From: Flavobacteriales bacterium
GTDB lineage: Bacteria > Bacteroidota > Bacteroidia > Flavobacteriales_F > PHOS-HE28
Direction: 5' to 3'
Length of the DNA: 64,000 nucleotides
Assembly (NCBI GenBank): GCA_016717305.1
Contig: JADKFY010000020.1
Span: 27,338-91,337, forward strand
Shown here: in pieces, positions 1-8,605 of the stretch
Layout of the letters: each line of letters starts with the position of its first letter
Position numbering within the stretch: position 1 is the first letter of the stretch
Notes under the pieces: model-generated
Databases searched by the model: none
The model's input: only the letters and a program-made list of their open reading frames with translations
Told to the model about the DNA's origin: nothing
Translations under genes and position numbers: made by a program

Positions 1-342
1 GACCCCAGCAAATGGAACAAAGAATTGTACATGGAAAAAGCAGCGGAACCCGTGAAGATCGAAGGTGCCACTACAGTATGGCACGACCTTAAAGGAAGGG
101 TGCGTGCAGATGATGTTCCCGGTTACTTATGCAAAGAACCAGGACGGGTGGCACTATCCATCCAAGTTGCCTCGGACGGTTCCGTGCAAAAAGCAGAGTT
201 CGATGCAAGCAGAAGCACTGGGGCCGATGAATGCATGCTTGAACATGCGCTCACTTCTGCAAAGCGTGCCCGATTCAGTGCCGCCGCCGGAGCACCGAAC
301 CCACAAAAAGGCACCTTGTATTTCTTGTTTGTCCCCCAATAG
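1..342 (+). CDS. TonB-like C-terminal domain protein (5' end outside window)
   Basis: The reading frame is open from base 1, so this is the C-terminal 113 residues of a longer protein. It resembles the C-terminal domain of Bacteroidota energy-transducer TonB proteins: a beta strand followed by G-S-V, a helix with conserved Cys (DECMLEHAL) and a final KGTLYFLFVPQ strand, which matches the usual ending with an aromatic-F-V-P-Q pattern. TonB proteins carry proton-motive energy to outer-membrane receptors, but many Bacteroidota carry this domain in proteins of unknown role. The TTG at 25 and ATG at 31 are internal and were not taken as starts. The family call is inferred from the domain pattern; the N-terminal part is not visible. 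Confidence 0.7.
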   Translation, partial: DPSKWNKELYMEKAAEPVKIEGATTVWHDLKGRVRADDVPGYLCKEPGRVALSIQVASDGSVQKAEFDASRSTGADECMLEHALTSAKRARFSAAAGAPNPQKGTLYFLFVPQ

Positions 343-444
343 TGCCATTATGGCGTAATTCTTCAGTTTGTTAAGTCATTTTGTCTTGTTTTGTCGTTGG
401 GCATTCAGTTTGAAAAGCCACCTTCAAACAAAACAAACCACAAA

Positions 445-885
445 ATGATCACCAAATACCGCACCCAAGCACCCGTTCAGCACCCTTTCAATGAACTGAT
501 GTCCGGAATGTTCAACAGGGACATTGGCCAGTTGATCGGACAGGATGAACCAGCTCTTGCGAAGCCCCGCGTGAACATTACGGAGACTCCGGAAGCGTAT
601 CACATTTCCCTTTCGGTCCCTGGCTTTAGTAAAGAGCAGCTCAAGATCTCCACCGAAAACGAAACACTAACGATCAGCGGTGAGCATAGCGAGGAAGCGC
701 TGGCCGAAAAGGAGCGCTACACCCGCCGTGAGTTCAAGACCACAAGTTTCAGTCGCAGTTTCAGGCTCCCGGAATTGGTGGACCTGGATGGGATCACTGC
801 TGACCATGCGAACGGGATGCTCGCCGTACATATACCGCGCACCCAACCCGTGAAACCTTCAACACGCGCAGTGCCGATCAAGTGA
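445..885 (+). CDS. Hsp20/alpha-crystallin small heat shock protein
   Basis: A 146-residue ATP-independent holdase that binds unfolding proteins. The N-terminal 45 residues are variable, and the alpha-crystallin domain starts near KPRVNITETPEAYHISLSVPG. The typical ENETLTISGEH strand and the late A-x-x-x-NGML-x-V-x-IP motif are present (residues about 127-138). The C-terminal tail is short. I chose the ATG at 445 over an in-frame TTG at 391 because the conserved Bacteroidota N-terminus (aromatic, H-P-F-N-E-L-M) begins just after it. A strong hairpin follows immediately. Family assignment is secure. Confidence 0.92.
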   Translation: MITKYRTQAPVQHPFNELMSGMFNRDIGQLIGQDEPALAKPRVNITETPEAYHISLSVPGFSKEQLKISTENETLTISGEHSEEALAEKERYTRREFKTTSFSRSFRLPELVDLDGITADHANGMLAVHIPRTQPVKPSTRAVPIK

Positions 886-899
886 TCGAATTGCATAAG

Positions 900-939
900 G
901 GAATGTACAAAGGCCATGAACGTGGCCTTTGTACATTCC
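900..939. terminator. Perfect 17-bp hairpin after hsp20
   Basis: Arms at 900-916 and 923-939 are perfect inverted repeats around a 6-base loop (TGAACG). The hairpin lies 15 bases after the Hsp20 stop and 24 bases before the next start. There is no long T tract, but the right arm contains CTTTG and the position suits transcription termination. Confidence 0.75.
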
Positions 940-962
940 ATACCTTTCGGTTCCAAATTGCG

Positions 963-1490
963 ATGAAAATGATGTACCGCTCCCTATCAATTTTGTTTGG
1001 ACTTACTATCGCTGTTGGACTGTTCGCGCAAGAAACACCAACGAACATCATCAAGAGTGAACCGAAGGAAATGACCAACCTGGCACCGAACGAAAGCGTC
1101 ATCGATGGATCTGCCAAGGTTGGAGTGGTCATCGTTGGCGATCATGACATTGCGCCGACCGCGGAGTCCTGCGTAGGTAAAGATGGTGATGTTCGGAGCG
1201 ATTGCATGTACCACCAAGTGCTGGCCGCGATACGGGCCAAAATGGGGAACCAAGACCCGAATGACGGAGCCGTGGCTTATCCAGTAGCGATCAGCTTCGT
1301 AGTGAACCAATTCGGTGATCTGAAGAATATCCGTGTGGACCACACTGGCTCTGCCGATCTATCCAATAAGGTGATAACGGCCTTGTATGATCTGCCGAAA
1401 TTCGCGCCAGCCACAAAAGCCGGGACCAGCGTCGGTAGCACCGTAACGCTAACGTACCCTTACCAGTCGCTTTTCGCAACGGACAAGTGA
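963..1490 (+). CDS. Secreted protein with TonB-like C-terminal domain
   Basis: A 175-residue predicted periplasmic or secreted protein. A signal peptide covers residues 1-24 (MKMMYRSLSILFGLTIAVGLF, with AQE near the cleavage site). The C-terminal half (AVAYPVAISFVVNQFGDLKN onward) has the beta-strand and G-D-L pattern of TonB C-terminal domains, seen also in the gene at the left edge. The ATG at 963 places the signal peptide at the N-terminus; the in-frame GTG at 882 overlaps the Hsp20 stop and the hairpin and was rejected. No partner receptor is nearby, so a true energy-coupling role is uncertain. Confidence 0.7.
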   Translation: MKMMYRSLSILFGLTIAVGLFAQETPTNIIKSEPKEMTNLAPNESVIDGSAKVGVVIVGDHDIAPTAESCVGKDGDVRSDCMYHQVLAAIRAKMGNQDPNDGAVAYPVAISFVVNQFGDLKNIRVDHTGSADLSNKVITALYDLPKFAPATKAGTSVGSTVTLTYPYQSLFATDK

Positions 1491-1514
1491 TACCATTTGG
1501 ACATCCAAATGGTA
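1491..1514. terminator. 10-bp perfect hairpin
   Basis: TACCATTTGG (1491-1500) pairs perfectly with CCAAATGGTA (1505-1514) across a 4-base loop, directly after the stop codon of the TonB-like gene. It is a likely intrinsic terminator although no T run follows. Confidence 0.7.
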
Positions 1515-1600
1515 TGACCCATTCGGGTTCGTCGATATTGGACGGTGAATGACGGACGGAATAGGAATACCCCTCCGCACCTGCCTACCTGATCAGCTAC

Positions 1601-2311
1601 TCAATTGAAGTACTTGCTGTTCCAAGCATCGTTACTGAACTGGCCAAAGAAGGCGAACCAACCGAAAACCGTGAAACTGGCGGAGACCATGATGCTCCAG
1701 AACAGGAACAACAACCTGTGAAGCCCCCAGAAAGAGGCGGCCGGGTCACTGGTCAATATCCCTGTAGGAACGAACAGTGACAAGACAAGTCCAAAGAGTA
1801 CCACGAGCGTTGCCAAATGCGCAGGTGTGCGCAAAGGCCAATTCACGATCCTGCGTATCGGACCCAGATCATTCCCCCATTTGTGTACTAGGTAGTACAG
1901 GTCATTGTCCATTGGAACGAAGAGCAGAGGATCGACCTCACTGTCACACAATTTGAACCGACTGGCAGGGGCCATGAGCATAAAACTGGTAAGTGGTGCC
2001 TCCGACTTACGCTCCAGACCACGCAATGCATAGACCGCTTGATTGGGGATCGTTCCTTTGAAAAGCCCACCGGGCAAAAAGCGTAGGCGGTATTGAACGC
2101 AGATGGCTTTGATACTGTCCCGGTGATAGACCCGATCGGGATCGATACCCGCGATACGGGCTGGATGTTCCTTCATGGAACTCCGTACCATGGCCTTCAG
2201 AATGTCGTCCTGTTTTTGTTCATCGTGGAGAAGTAGATACACTTCCTCCATAATGTTCTCTTGCCCTAAAAGCAAGCGTTCGAGTCGTTCGCGCTCAGTG
2301 TGTGCTGCCAT
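1601..2311 (-). CDS. Hypothetical protein with two C-terminal membrane helices
   Basis: A 236-residue protein I do not recognise. Residues 1-35 are charged and helical (HTERERLERLLLGQE). The middle 130 residues look like a soluble domain, and two hydrophobic segments lie near the C-terminus (about 163-186 and 196-218), which suggests an inner-membrane anchor with a cytoplasmic N-terminal domain. It is transcribed in the same direction as the DUF1883-like gene, whose stop lies 38 bases upstream of this start, and may share its transcript. The ATG at 2311 is the first good start. No catalytic motif is apparent. Confidence 0.65.
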   Translation of the reverse strand: MAAHTERERLERLLLGQENIMEEVYLLLHDEQKQDDILKAMVRSSMKEHPARIAGIDPDRVYHRDSIKAICVQYRLRFLPGGLFKGTIPNQAVYALRGLERKSEAPLTSFMLMAPASRFKLCDSEVDPLLFVPMDNDLYYLVHKWGNDLGPIRRIVNWPLRTPAHLATLVVLFGLVLSLFVPTGILTSDPAASFWGLHRLLFLFWSIMVSASFTVFGWFAFFGQFSNDAWNSKYFN

Positions 2312-2349
2312 CGTATTTGTGGTAACGCCGCAGATGCACGATCAGTTCA

Positions 2350-2814
2350 TCACCCTTCACTTTTCGAAGCCAAACTGATCTCTGCCGCATGGGCTGCAGC
2401 ATCTTCATTATCAAAAGCCAGCCGTTTGATCTCTGCCGGGGCATCTACGGCAATGGAAGAACGCACCAGATTGTTCGGATTCAGTAGCACACATTTGGCT
2501 GTGATCTCAAGCGGCTCATGATACGTTCCCTTCTCCACGACCACGTGCCAATTGGAATCGAACGGAACAACGAACCGAACGGGTGACTCTTCAAACAGCC
2601 CCCCATGGAACGAGTAGGTCTTGCCCAGTTTGTAGGACTTGAACTCACGCGCGGTCATGAACTTCACCTTGGTGGATTGGTCGATCTCCACCTCGATGAT
2701 CTCTTTGCGTTTCGCCTCGAACGGCTGATATAGGAACCTCATGGGCTGCGAATGGTTTCGGTAAAGGTATAAGAACTGCTCCGTTCCTTGAAGATCCATA
2801 GTCCTACTTTTCAA
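2350..2814 (-). CDS. DUF1883-like protein
   Basis: A protein of up to 154 residues. The core from MRFLYQPFEAKRKEIIEVEI to about residue 110 carries the DUF1883 signature: a strand with a polar tail, an F-K-S-Y-K-L-G segment, an aromatic-GG-L-x-x-x-SPVRF motif, and WHVVVEKGTYHEP. The biochemical role of DUF1883 is unknown. An alternative start at 2742 would begin exactly where the domain begins and may be the real one, because the 24 residues before it have no family counterpart I know. About 40 residues follow the domain and end in an Ala-rich helix. Confidence 0.7.
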   Translation of the reverse strand: MKSRTMDLQGTEQFLYLYRNHSQPMRFLYQPFEAKRKEIIEVEIDQSTKVKFMTAREFKSYKLGKTYSFHGGLFEESPVRFVVPFDSNWHVVVEKGTYHEPLEITAKCVLLNPNNLVRSSIAVDAPAEIKRLAFDNEDAAAHAAEISLASKSEG

Positions 2815-2869
2815 CCTGAAGGCATGAAACAGGATCGGAAAATACTATTGCTGATCACCACTTGGGCAC

Positions 2870-3670
2870 TTACAGTTTTACACTCAGCACAGGAAAATTG
2901 GTGTGATTGACGATATCCTCTGTCAGGCTACCATTCACCACTTGGAAAAAGCCGGTTCTTCCGTGTGTGGCCATAGCGATCAGGTCCGCGTCGATGCCTT
3001 TGGCGAAGTTGAGGATGCCCTCTTCAATGCTAAGGTCATTATAAATGGTTGCCGTGTATTTCTTCAACGGATGCCGCTGCAGGAAATTGTCGATCGCTTT
3101 GTTGCTGTCATCACTGCGCTCAAAAGCCCGCGGTGTGTTCACCTTTACCAAGTGGATGCTTGGGTTGAAAAGGTCCAGCAACGGTAAGAACGCCTGGAAT
3201 TTTTCGATGTCAGCGGTCGAGAAGTTGCTGGCGAACACCACATCCTTCAATTCAAAGTCCTCGATGTGATGTTTGACGACCAAGACCGGCATGGGTGCTT
3301 GCCGCACGATCCGTTGGGTGTTGGAACCCACGATCCCGCGCAAGCCTGTAGCTCCATGGGTACCCATGACGATCAGATCGGCGGTCAATAGACGTTCATT
3401 CTTGAACATCTCTGTTAGGGAAAGCTGCCGCAACATGAACTTCTTCAGTTCAATTCCCTTCAAGAATGGCAGAAGCGGTACCGTTTCCAAACGCTCTTCG
3501 ATCTCTTCCCTCAACTTCTGGTTCTCCGTGTGGAAGTCGGTCATCTGCTCATACAGGTGCACCACATCTATCACGGCACCGGTCTGCCGTGCGATCTTGG
3601 CGGCAACACGCAATGCGTCCGTCGCACAGTCTGAAAAGTCATAGGGTACAAGGATCGTTCGGATGGACAT
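2870..3670 (-). CDS. Tandem universal stress protein (UspA family)
   Basis: A 266-residue protein with two UspA-type domains in tandem (about residues 1-140 and 145-266), the usual Bacteroidota arrangement. The first begins SIRTILVPYDFSDCA and ends with an ATP-binding-type motif (VMGTHGATG then GSNTQRIVRQAPMPVLVV). The second repeats this as AMATHGRTGFF and a G-S-x(9)-FPVLSV end. Both copies keep the G-x2-G-x9-G/S pattern associated with nucleotide binding. The ATG at 3670 is preferred to one 12 codons upstream because it matches the family N-terminus. These proteins respond to stress and energy limitation; no specific partner is indicated here. Confidence 0.88.
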   Translation of the reverse strand: MSIRTILVPYDFSDCATDALRVAAKIARQTGAVIDVVHLYEQMTDFHTENQKLREEIEERLETVPLLPFLKGIELKKFMLRQLSLTEMFKNERLLTADLIVMGTHGATGLRGIVGSNTQRIVRQAPMPVLVVKHHIEDFELKDVVFASNFSTADIEKFQAFLPLLDLFNPSIHLVKVNTPRAFERSDDSNKAIDNFLQRHPLKKYTATIYNDLSIEEGILNFAKGIDADLIAMATHGRTGFFQVVNGSLTEDIVNHTNFPVLSVKL

Positions 3671-3924
3671 GCGTGTTGAACTTGTATATTCCCTCAAAAT
3701 AAGCAAGAAAGTTCGTTATCACCAAACATCCTTTTTCGGAAGATGCTATGGAAATTCCCTGTCTATGGCCGGCTCCACTCTTGCCGAGCGACCCCAATGC
3801 ACTCCATTCCCCATCCTTACAGTTGAGGGACTACGGAAGAACCCGGATCCAGACCGTTCCGGGGACTTTGCTTCCGTTCCATTTACAAATGGTCGTTCTG
3901 ACTACATTCGCCGCGACCAATACG

Positions 3925-4305
3925 ATGTTCCAAGGTCTATCACTCAGCGCCACGGAGAAAACACCGGCCGTGGAGATCAAGCCCAGTGAAGGGTTCATCT
4001 TCATAACAGGGTGTTCGATCCCGGAGAATGCCGATCGTTTCTTTACCCCGGTCCAGGATGTTGTGGAGCAGTACGCTGCTTCCCCGCATGTCACCACGAC
4101 CGTGCGGATCAACTTGAACTACTTCAATTCCAGCACTTCAAAGTACTTATTGGACATGTTGAAGCGATTGGAGGACCTGCATGTCTCCGGACGCTCGAAT
4201 GTGCTACTTGAATGGTTCTTCCAGGAAGGCGATCTGGACATGAAGGAGGCCGGTGAGGATTATCGGTCATTGATCGAATTTCCCGTCAAGCTCAAGGAGA
4301 TCTGA
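3925..4305 (+). CDS. siaC: SiaC family regulatory phosphoprotein (DUF1987)
   Basis: A 126-residue protein, the usual length of SiaC. Family hallmarks are the TP-x-V-E-x-K-P start (TEKTPAVEIKP), a GCSIPENADRFFTPV segment, a LNYFNSSTSK strand-turn and the acidic QEGDLDMKEAGEDYRSL tail. In Pseudomonas aeruginosa SiaC is phosphorylated on a threonine in the YFN-T/S region by SiaB and dephosphorylated by SiaA, which tunes a diguanylate cyclase. Ser69-Ser72 here occupy the matching region. No siaA, siaB or siaD homologue is in the window, so the partners are elsewhere or differ. I chose the ATG at 3925; the long upstream extension has no family resemblance. Confidence 0.82.
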   Translation: MFQGLSLSATEKTPAVEIKPSEGFIFITGCSIPENADRFFTPVQDVVEQYAASPHVTTTVRINLNYFNSSTSKYLLDMLKRLEDLHVSGRSNVLLEWFFQEGDLDMKEAGEDYRSLIEFPVKLKEI

Positions 4306-4318
4306 GCTTGCGTTCAGT

Positions 4319-5095
4319 TCATCGGCCCGACATGGCCTCGTTGTACACGTGGCCCGGAATAGAAGTACCATCCCGAAAGTGGTCTATTCCTCCCCAAGGA
4401 TGGGTCACTTTACGGTACACCACCAATCGTCCATTCCGTGCCAAACGGACTTCCACGACCACAGAGCGCCCCTCCTTGTAGACTTTTTCCCCTTCCGCTT
4501 CCGGAGGCAATGGATCCGCAACTGGCTGCTTCTGTACATGAAAAGGTGCTGGAGTCCGGTGTTGAACGGGCGGGTCCGGAACTGTTTCCTGAGAAGAAAA
4601 CACTGCCCGCTCCGGCACTTTTGGCACAATTAAAGGCACAGGTGCCGGGTCCGATACTACTTCCGTCGGATCGCTACTTACCGCGGGGTTCCCTGTTCCG
4701 ATGGGTTCCAACTGGACCGTTGAGCTGGGGTTCGGGGGTTGTTCCACTTGCTTTTCGGCTTCTTCGGCGTCGCGCTTGGCGATCAGTACCTCCAGGTCCT
4801 TGATCTTCACTTTGGGATACACATTGTACGGTCGCAGCGCTCTGGCTTCCTTGAATTTTGCCATGGATTCCTCGAACCGTAGTTCCCGAAAGTGTAATTC
4901 GGCCTCCCCCATAACGCTTTGGTATGCCGCATCGTTCTGCGCGGCCTCTTGTTCTTCCTTCGCGATGCGGGCCCGTTCCTTGGCGTTCAACTTCTGGAAA
5001 TCGCGCGCAAGGTTGTCCTCGTCTTGAGCGTGGGCGCACAAGCCCATGACCAAGACCGTTGCAAGGACAGCCAGTTGTTGAGGAACCCAATTCAT
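4319..5095 (-). CDS. Secreted TPR-like protein
   Basis: A 258-residue predicted exported protein. A signal peptide covers about residues 1-24 (LAVLATVLVMGLCAHAQ). Next comes a charged helical stretch and one TPR-like unit (AELHFRELRFEESMAKFKEA, LRPYNVYPKVKIKDLE). A long Pro-rich linker (about 105-200) leads to a small C-terminal beta region with VVVEVRLARNGRLVVYRKV and HPWGGIDHFRDG. That C-terminal motif recurs in gliding- and envelope-associated TPR proteins of Bacteroidota as I know them, but I cannot give a function. The ATG at 5095 was chosen because it gives a clean signal peptide. It converges on siaC with 13 bases between stops. Confidence 0.72.
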   Translation of the reverse strand: MNWVPQQLAVLATVLVMGLCAHAQDEDNLARDFQKLNAKERARIAKEEQEAAQNDAAYQSVMGEAELHFRELRFEESMAKFKEARALRPYNVYPKVKIKDLEVLIAKRDAEEAEKQVEQPPNPSSTVQLEPIGTGNPAVSSDPTEVVSDPAPVPLIVPKVPERAVFSSQETVPDPPVQHRTPAPFHVQKQPVADPLPPEAEGEKVYKEGRSVVVEVRLARNGRLVVYRKVTHPWGGIDHFRDGTSIPGHVYNEAMSGR

Positions 5096-5334
5096 ATAGG
5101 GTCCGAAGATATTGCTCCGGATAAAGGCACGAATGCGCATCAAGCGCGATCATACGTACGGTTCATGAAAAAGGGTACAAGAGGTCTTCGCGCAAAGGGT
5201 CAATGTTGCCTACGGCCAGCGGATCAATTGAGTCGAAAATTCTACGGAAGCATGCTTCGGTCCGGGGCTTGTAATTTTACCCGCCCATTTGCACACCACG
5301 AACCTCGATCCCGCGTTCAACCTTGTAGACATCC

Positions 5335-6177
5335 ATGAAAAAGCTCCTCATTCCATTCCTCGTTATCCTGTTCCTTTCGGCTTGCCAAGAAGACCCCAAG
5401 ACGACAGAACCCTATAAGCAACTTGAGCAGGACAATCAGCGCACCGCGGCCATCGTGGCGGCGAAGGATTCCACCATCAATGCACTGTTCAATACCTTCA
5501 ATCGCATCAGTGACAACCTGCGTACCATCCGTTCCAAACAAGGTGAGCTGGTGGCGCCGGGCAGTGGTACCGAAAGCAAGGCCGATGTTGAACAGCGGAT
5601 CATGGGAGATATTGAACAGATCGATGCCTTGCTGATCGAGAACCGGGAACTGGTGGACAAACTGCGCAAGCAGGCCAAAAGCGCCGGTGGGAATATCGCC
5701 GCGTTGCAACAGACCGTGGAGGACATGGAAAAGTCCAACGCAGTGCAACAAGAGGAGATCGGCACCTTGAAGGAACAACTGGCCAGCACGAACAGCTCAC
5801 TCGCCACATTGATCGAAATGTACCGGGACAAATCGCAGTTGGCCGACATGCAACGGACCGAGATCAATACGGCGTTCTATGCGATCGGCACTGCCAAGGA
5901 GCTGAAGGACAAAGGGGTGCTTACCAAGGAAGGTGGCGTTGCGGGGCTCGGCGGGGTGAACAAGTTGAACACGGCCGGCCTCCCGAAGGAATATTTCACC
6001 GAGGTGGACATTACCGGCACACCGGAGATCACTCTGGGCGCGGAGAAAGCCAAATTGAGCACCAGCCACCCCGAAGGATCCTATCGGTTCGAGGACGGTG
6101 CCGCGAAGCTTGTGATCACCGACCCGGAGAAATTCTGGAGCATCTCCAAGTACCTAGTGGTCGTCGTGGATCAATGA
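5335..6177 (+). CDS. Coiled-coil lipoprotein
   Basis: A 280-residue predicted lipoprotein. The lipobox LSAC places the lipidated Cys at residue 17. Residues 25-170 are almost entirely heptad-like helix (IEQIDALLIENRELVDKLRK; ALQQTVEDMEKSNAVQQEEI), so a long parallel or antiparallel coiled coil is expected. The C-terminal 100 residues form a mixed domain with TAKELKDKGVLTKEGGVAGL and end VVVVDQ. The design suggests a periplasm-facing or surface structural lipoprotein. I do not know its function, and no operon partner is evident. Confidence 0.75.
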   Translation: MKKLLIPFLVILFLSACQEDPKTTEPYKQLEQDNQRTAAIVAAKDSTINALFNTFNRISDNLRTIRSKQGELVAPGSGTESKADVEQRIMGDIEQIDALLIENRELVDKLRKQAKSAGGNIAALQQTVEDMEKSNAVQQEEIGTLKEQLASTNSSLATLIEMYRDKSQLADMQRTEINTAFYAIGTAKELKDKGVLTKEGGVAGLGGVNKLNTAGLPKEYFTEVDITGTPEITLGAEKAKLSTSHPEGSYRFEDGAAKLVITDPEKFWSISKYLVVVVDQ

Positions 6178-6288
6178 TCCATTGGCCTGTGCTGACCTCC
6201 CGTTCCAAAGCTTGGTAACTAACGATCTCCATTTGGATAGGATCCGGAAAGTGGCGATCGCCAGATAGGCCAACGTGCCCGTCAAGGC

Positions 6289-6804
6289 TCACTCAGGGGC
6301 AGAGATCTCAGGAACCACCTGTTGTTGTACCTGGGGCTGAGGCCTTCCCGCTTTGTCCTTTGGCGTATCGGCCTTGGTCTCTGCACAGCACGCTGCACTG
6401 TGTTTGCAATCACCCATTTTAGCCGGCACACAGGAAGGTATTTGCGAGTTGAAATCTCCACTCTTACGCAACGCCATCATCTTGATCAGCTGCTCTTTGG
6501 TCAAGATGCTTTCGGCCTTCCGCTCATGGTCCAGCATGGAGTTATCGATCTTCGTCTGGGTTTCGCGGCAGTTCCTACGCAGGTCCGCAACGCTCTGCTC
6601 GCCCTGCAAGAAGATCTCTGCCATACTTGCAGACTGTTCCTTGGTCAAGTCCAGTGCATCCATGTACACCTGAGTCCGCAACGCCGCGTAATGATCAGGC
6701 TCCGGAGTTGTGCTTGCTGACAGCGTTACAGTGGTTGAGCTTTCCTGAGCAATTGCACTAGTGGAAAACAAGGCTACTGAAAGCCCGAGGAGGATGGTTC
6801 TCAT
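6289..6804 (-). CDS. Secreted Spy/CpxP-like protein with cysteine-rich tail
   Basis: A 171-residue exported protein. A signal peptide covers residues 1-20 (MRTILLGLSVALFSTSAIAQ). The middle region has two LTKEQ motifs (about residues 45-50 and 96-101) spaced by helices, which resembles the LTxxQ pattern of Spy/CpxP periplasmic chaperones. The tail has six Cys in a short span (CVPAKMGDCKHSAACCAET) followed by a Gln/Pro-rich end, which could bind metal or form disulfides; that is inference. The ATG at 6804 was chosen for the signal peptide over one 34 codons upstream. The gene downstream of it on this strand is separate. Confidence 0.66.
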   Translation of the reverse strand: MRTILLGLSVALFSTSAIAQESSTTVTLSASTTPEPDHYAALRTQVYMDALDLTKEQSASMAEIFLQGEQSVADLRRNCRETQTKIDNSMLDHERKAESILTKEQLIKMMALRKSGDFNSQIPSCVPAKMGDCKHSAACCAETKADTPKDKAGRPQPQVQQQVVPEISAPE

Positions 6805-6922
6805 GGTGGTTTGGTCTTGTTGAATGTGGAAAGATAGGGCACCGTTCGAAATATGCTTGTCCATCTGATCAGGACCATATGCGGTGGACCAGTGCGTCAG
6901 CCTCACCGCCGTTGATCAGAGC

Positions 6923-7939
6923 TCACGGGGCATTGCTCTTTTCCGGCGCTCCTCCTGGTGCGTTCGAAGGTGGCACAGCAGGCTTAGGAGCCACCGGGGT
7001 GGGTACGGTCACAGGTTCGCCACCCGCACAATGCTTATCCATAAGAGCCTGAACCTCCGGACCATGGTACCGTGTGAATCCACGTGAGATCGCTTCAGTA
7101 AAATGGGTACAAGCGGCCGCGGTATTGCCGGCATCCAAGTCGATGATGCCCAGCGAACGATACACATACGAATTGCCGGGGTTCTTGCGCGCCGCCAATT
7201 TGAGGTCCTTCACCGCTTTGCCCGTTTCACCCAGCTTATACCTACTCCAGCCGCGATTGCTGAAGGCATACCCGTAATTGGGGTCCAACTTGATCGCACG
7301 GTCCATGTCCTTGATCGCGCGGGCATGATCTCCGAAAAGCGCGTAACGGTAATAACCCCTGTGGTTGTAATTGACCGGATCCCGGGGACCAAGTTCAATA
7401 GCGCGATCAAGGTCCATACGCGCTTTGGCCGAGTCTCCAGCCAAAGCATACGCCGCCCCCCTGTTGCGGACCAATGCTGCGGAATTCGGGAACGAACGAA
7501 CACCTTCATCGAAGACCGCCAATGCTTTCGAAGGTTCATTCACTTGCTGGTGAGCCAAGCCTTTGCGCAAGAGGTACATCTCGTTGGGTGCGGCATTCTC
7601 CAAGGCAACGGCCAACGCGCTATCCGCCATGCCCAGACCGAGGAACGCGCCCATCAATTGGGCCCTCACGTCCACGTCCATGGGAAGTTCCTTGCGCGCC
7701 CGCTGTGCCTCGCTCAAGGCCAAGTCGTACTTCCCGATCCGGTTGTGCGCATCTGCCCGCAAGGCAAGGACCACCGCCGGAGTGTCATTCTTGGAGATGA
7801 CATGCTGGCTCAACGTGATGGCCTTGTACGGCTTGTCCTTCAACAGGGCAGCACGTACCCGTTCGATGCCCTTATCCTGTTGGGCGAACAAAGTCAAGGT
7901 CAAGACCATACCAAAAGCGCAAGTGAACATCCGTTGCAT
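6923..7939 (-). CDS. Secreted tetratricopeptide repeat protein
   Basis: A 338-residue exported TPR protein. A signal peptide covers residues 1-20 (FTCAFGMVLTLTLFAQQ). About seven TPR units run from residue 30 to 290, several close to consensus (LGPRDPVNYNHRGYYRYALF, AIKDMDRAIKLDPNYGYAFS, YKLGETGKAVKDLKLAARKN). The last 50 residues are Pro/Ala/Gly-rich and probably disordered. TPR arrays hold protein partners, but none is indicated. The ATG at 7939 precedes a standard signal peptide; an earlier in-frame start at 7963 would add eight polar residues. Confidence 0.82.
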   Translation of the reverse strand: MQRMFTCAFGMVLTLTLFAQQDKGIERVRAALLKDKPYKAITLSQHVISKNDTPAVVLALRADAHNRIGKYDLALSEAQRARKELPMDVDVRAQLMGAFLGLGMADSALAVALENAAPNEMYLLRKGLAHQQVNEPSKALAVFDEGVRSFPNSAALVRNRGAAYALAGDSAKARMDLDRAIELGPRDPVNYNHRGYYRYALFGDHARAIKDMDRAIKLDPNYGYAFSNRGWSRYKLGETGKAVKDLKLAARKNPGNSYVYRSLGIIDLDAGNTAAACTHFTEAISRGFTRYHGPEVQALMDKHCAGGEPVTVPTPVAPKPAVPPSNAPGGAPEKSNAP

Positions 7940-8055
7940 GGTGCGAAGGTATTGGTGGGCCACAAAGCTTGTACATCAACCGCATTCATAGGCCGACCTA
8001 TGCGGATGGAATAACTTTACCGATCCTTCGTTCAACATCCACAGGATGATCGAAC

Positions 8056-8478
8056 ATGCGTACAGAATACCCGGCAAAGATCCTATTGGCTTGGGGTGAG
8101 GCGATCATGGGCCACACCGGTCTGCGTGATTGGTTGATCAAGAACGACTATCCCGAACTCGGCATTTTCACCTATGCCTTGCGCAATAAGCAGGATGCCC
8201 GAAAGTGGCTCATGGACAACGGGCACCCGCATTTGGTGGCGATCATTACGGGTATCGAAGGCGATGTTGTCGCATTGAAATGGCTTGAACATAATGGCAT
8301 GAACGTGCTCAAGCATGTCGCTCTTACCGGCGATGGTGATCAGGAGTCATTCCAGTGGCTGGTGGACCATGGCCATCGTGAGTTGGCAATGGTCGGGAAC
8401 AAGATGCACCAAGTGAAACGTGCCATGGACGATGATCACAGGGATCCGCACAAGTACACGCAGGATAGGGGTAGTTGA
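8056..8478 (+). CDS. Hypothetical protein with internal ~33-residue repeats
   Basis: A 140-residue protein of unknown function. Three repeated units can be seen, each with a W-L-(I/M/E)-x-N/H-G/D motif: DWLIKNDYPELGIFTYAL, KWLMDNGHPHLVAIITGI, KWLEHNGMNVLKHVALTG and QWLVDHGHRELAMVGNKM. The helix-turn-helix rhythm and spacing resemble ankyrin-type repeats, though the consensus is not canonical. The C-terminus is charged (DDDHRDPHKYTQDRG). It lies alone between two opposite-strand genes. There is no signal peptide, so it is likely cytoplasmic. Confidence 0.62.
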   Translation: MRTEYPAKILLAWGEAIMGHTGLRDWLIKNDYPELGIFTYALRNKQDARKWLMDNGHPHLVAIITGIEGDVVALKWLEHNGMNVLKHVALTGDGDQESFQWLVDHGHRELAMVGNKMHQVKRAMDDDHRDPHKYTQDRGS

Positions 8479-8605
8479 TAGTTCCTGGCGGCTTTGGTTT
8501 TGCTGGTGGACTTGCAAACATTTGGTTTCCCAAAGGAAATAAAAGCACTAGACCAGATGGGGCAAGCACAAACCGGTCTCAAATACGGCACGCAGCTGAC
8601 CCAAC

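Noticed and set aside
4674..5153. A 159-residue frame overlapping the TPR-like gene
   Set aside because: It is an overlapping frame with low-complexity composition, no signal peptide, and no family resemblance.
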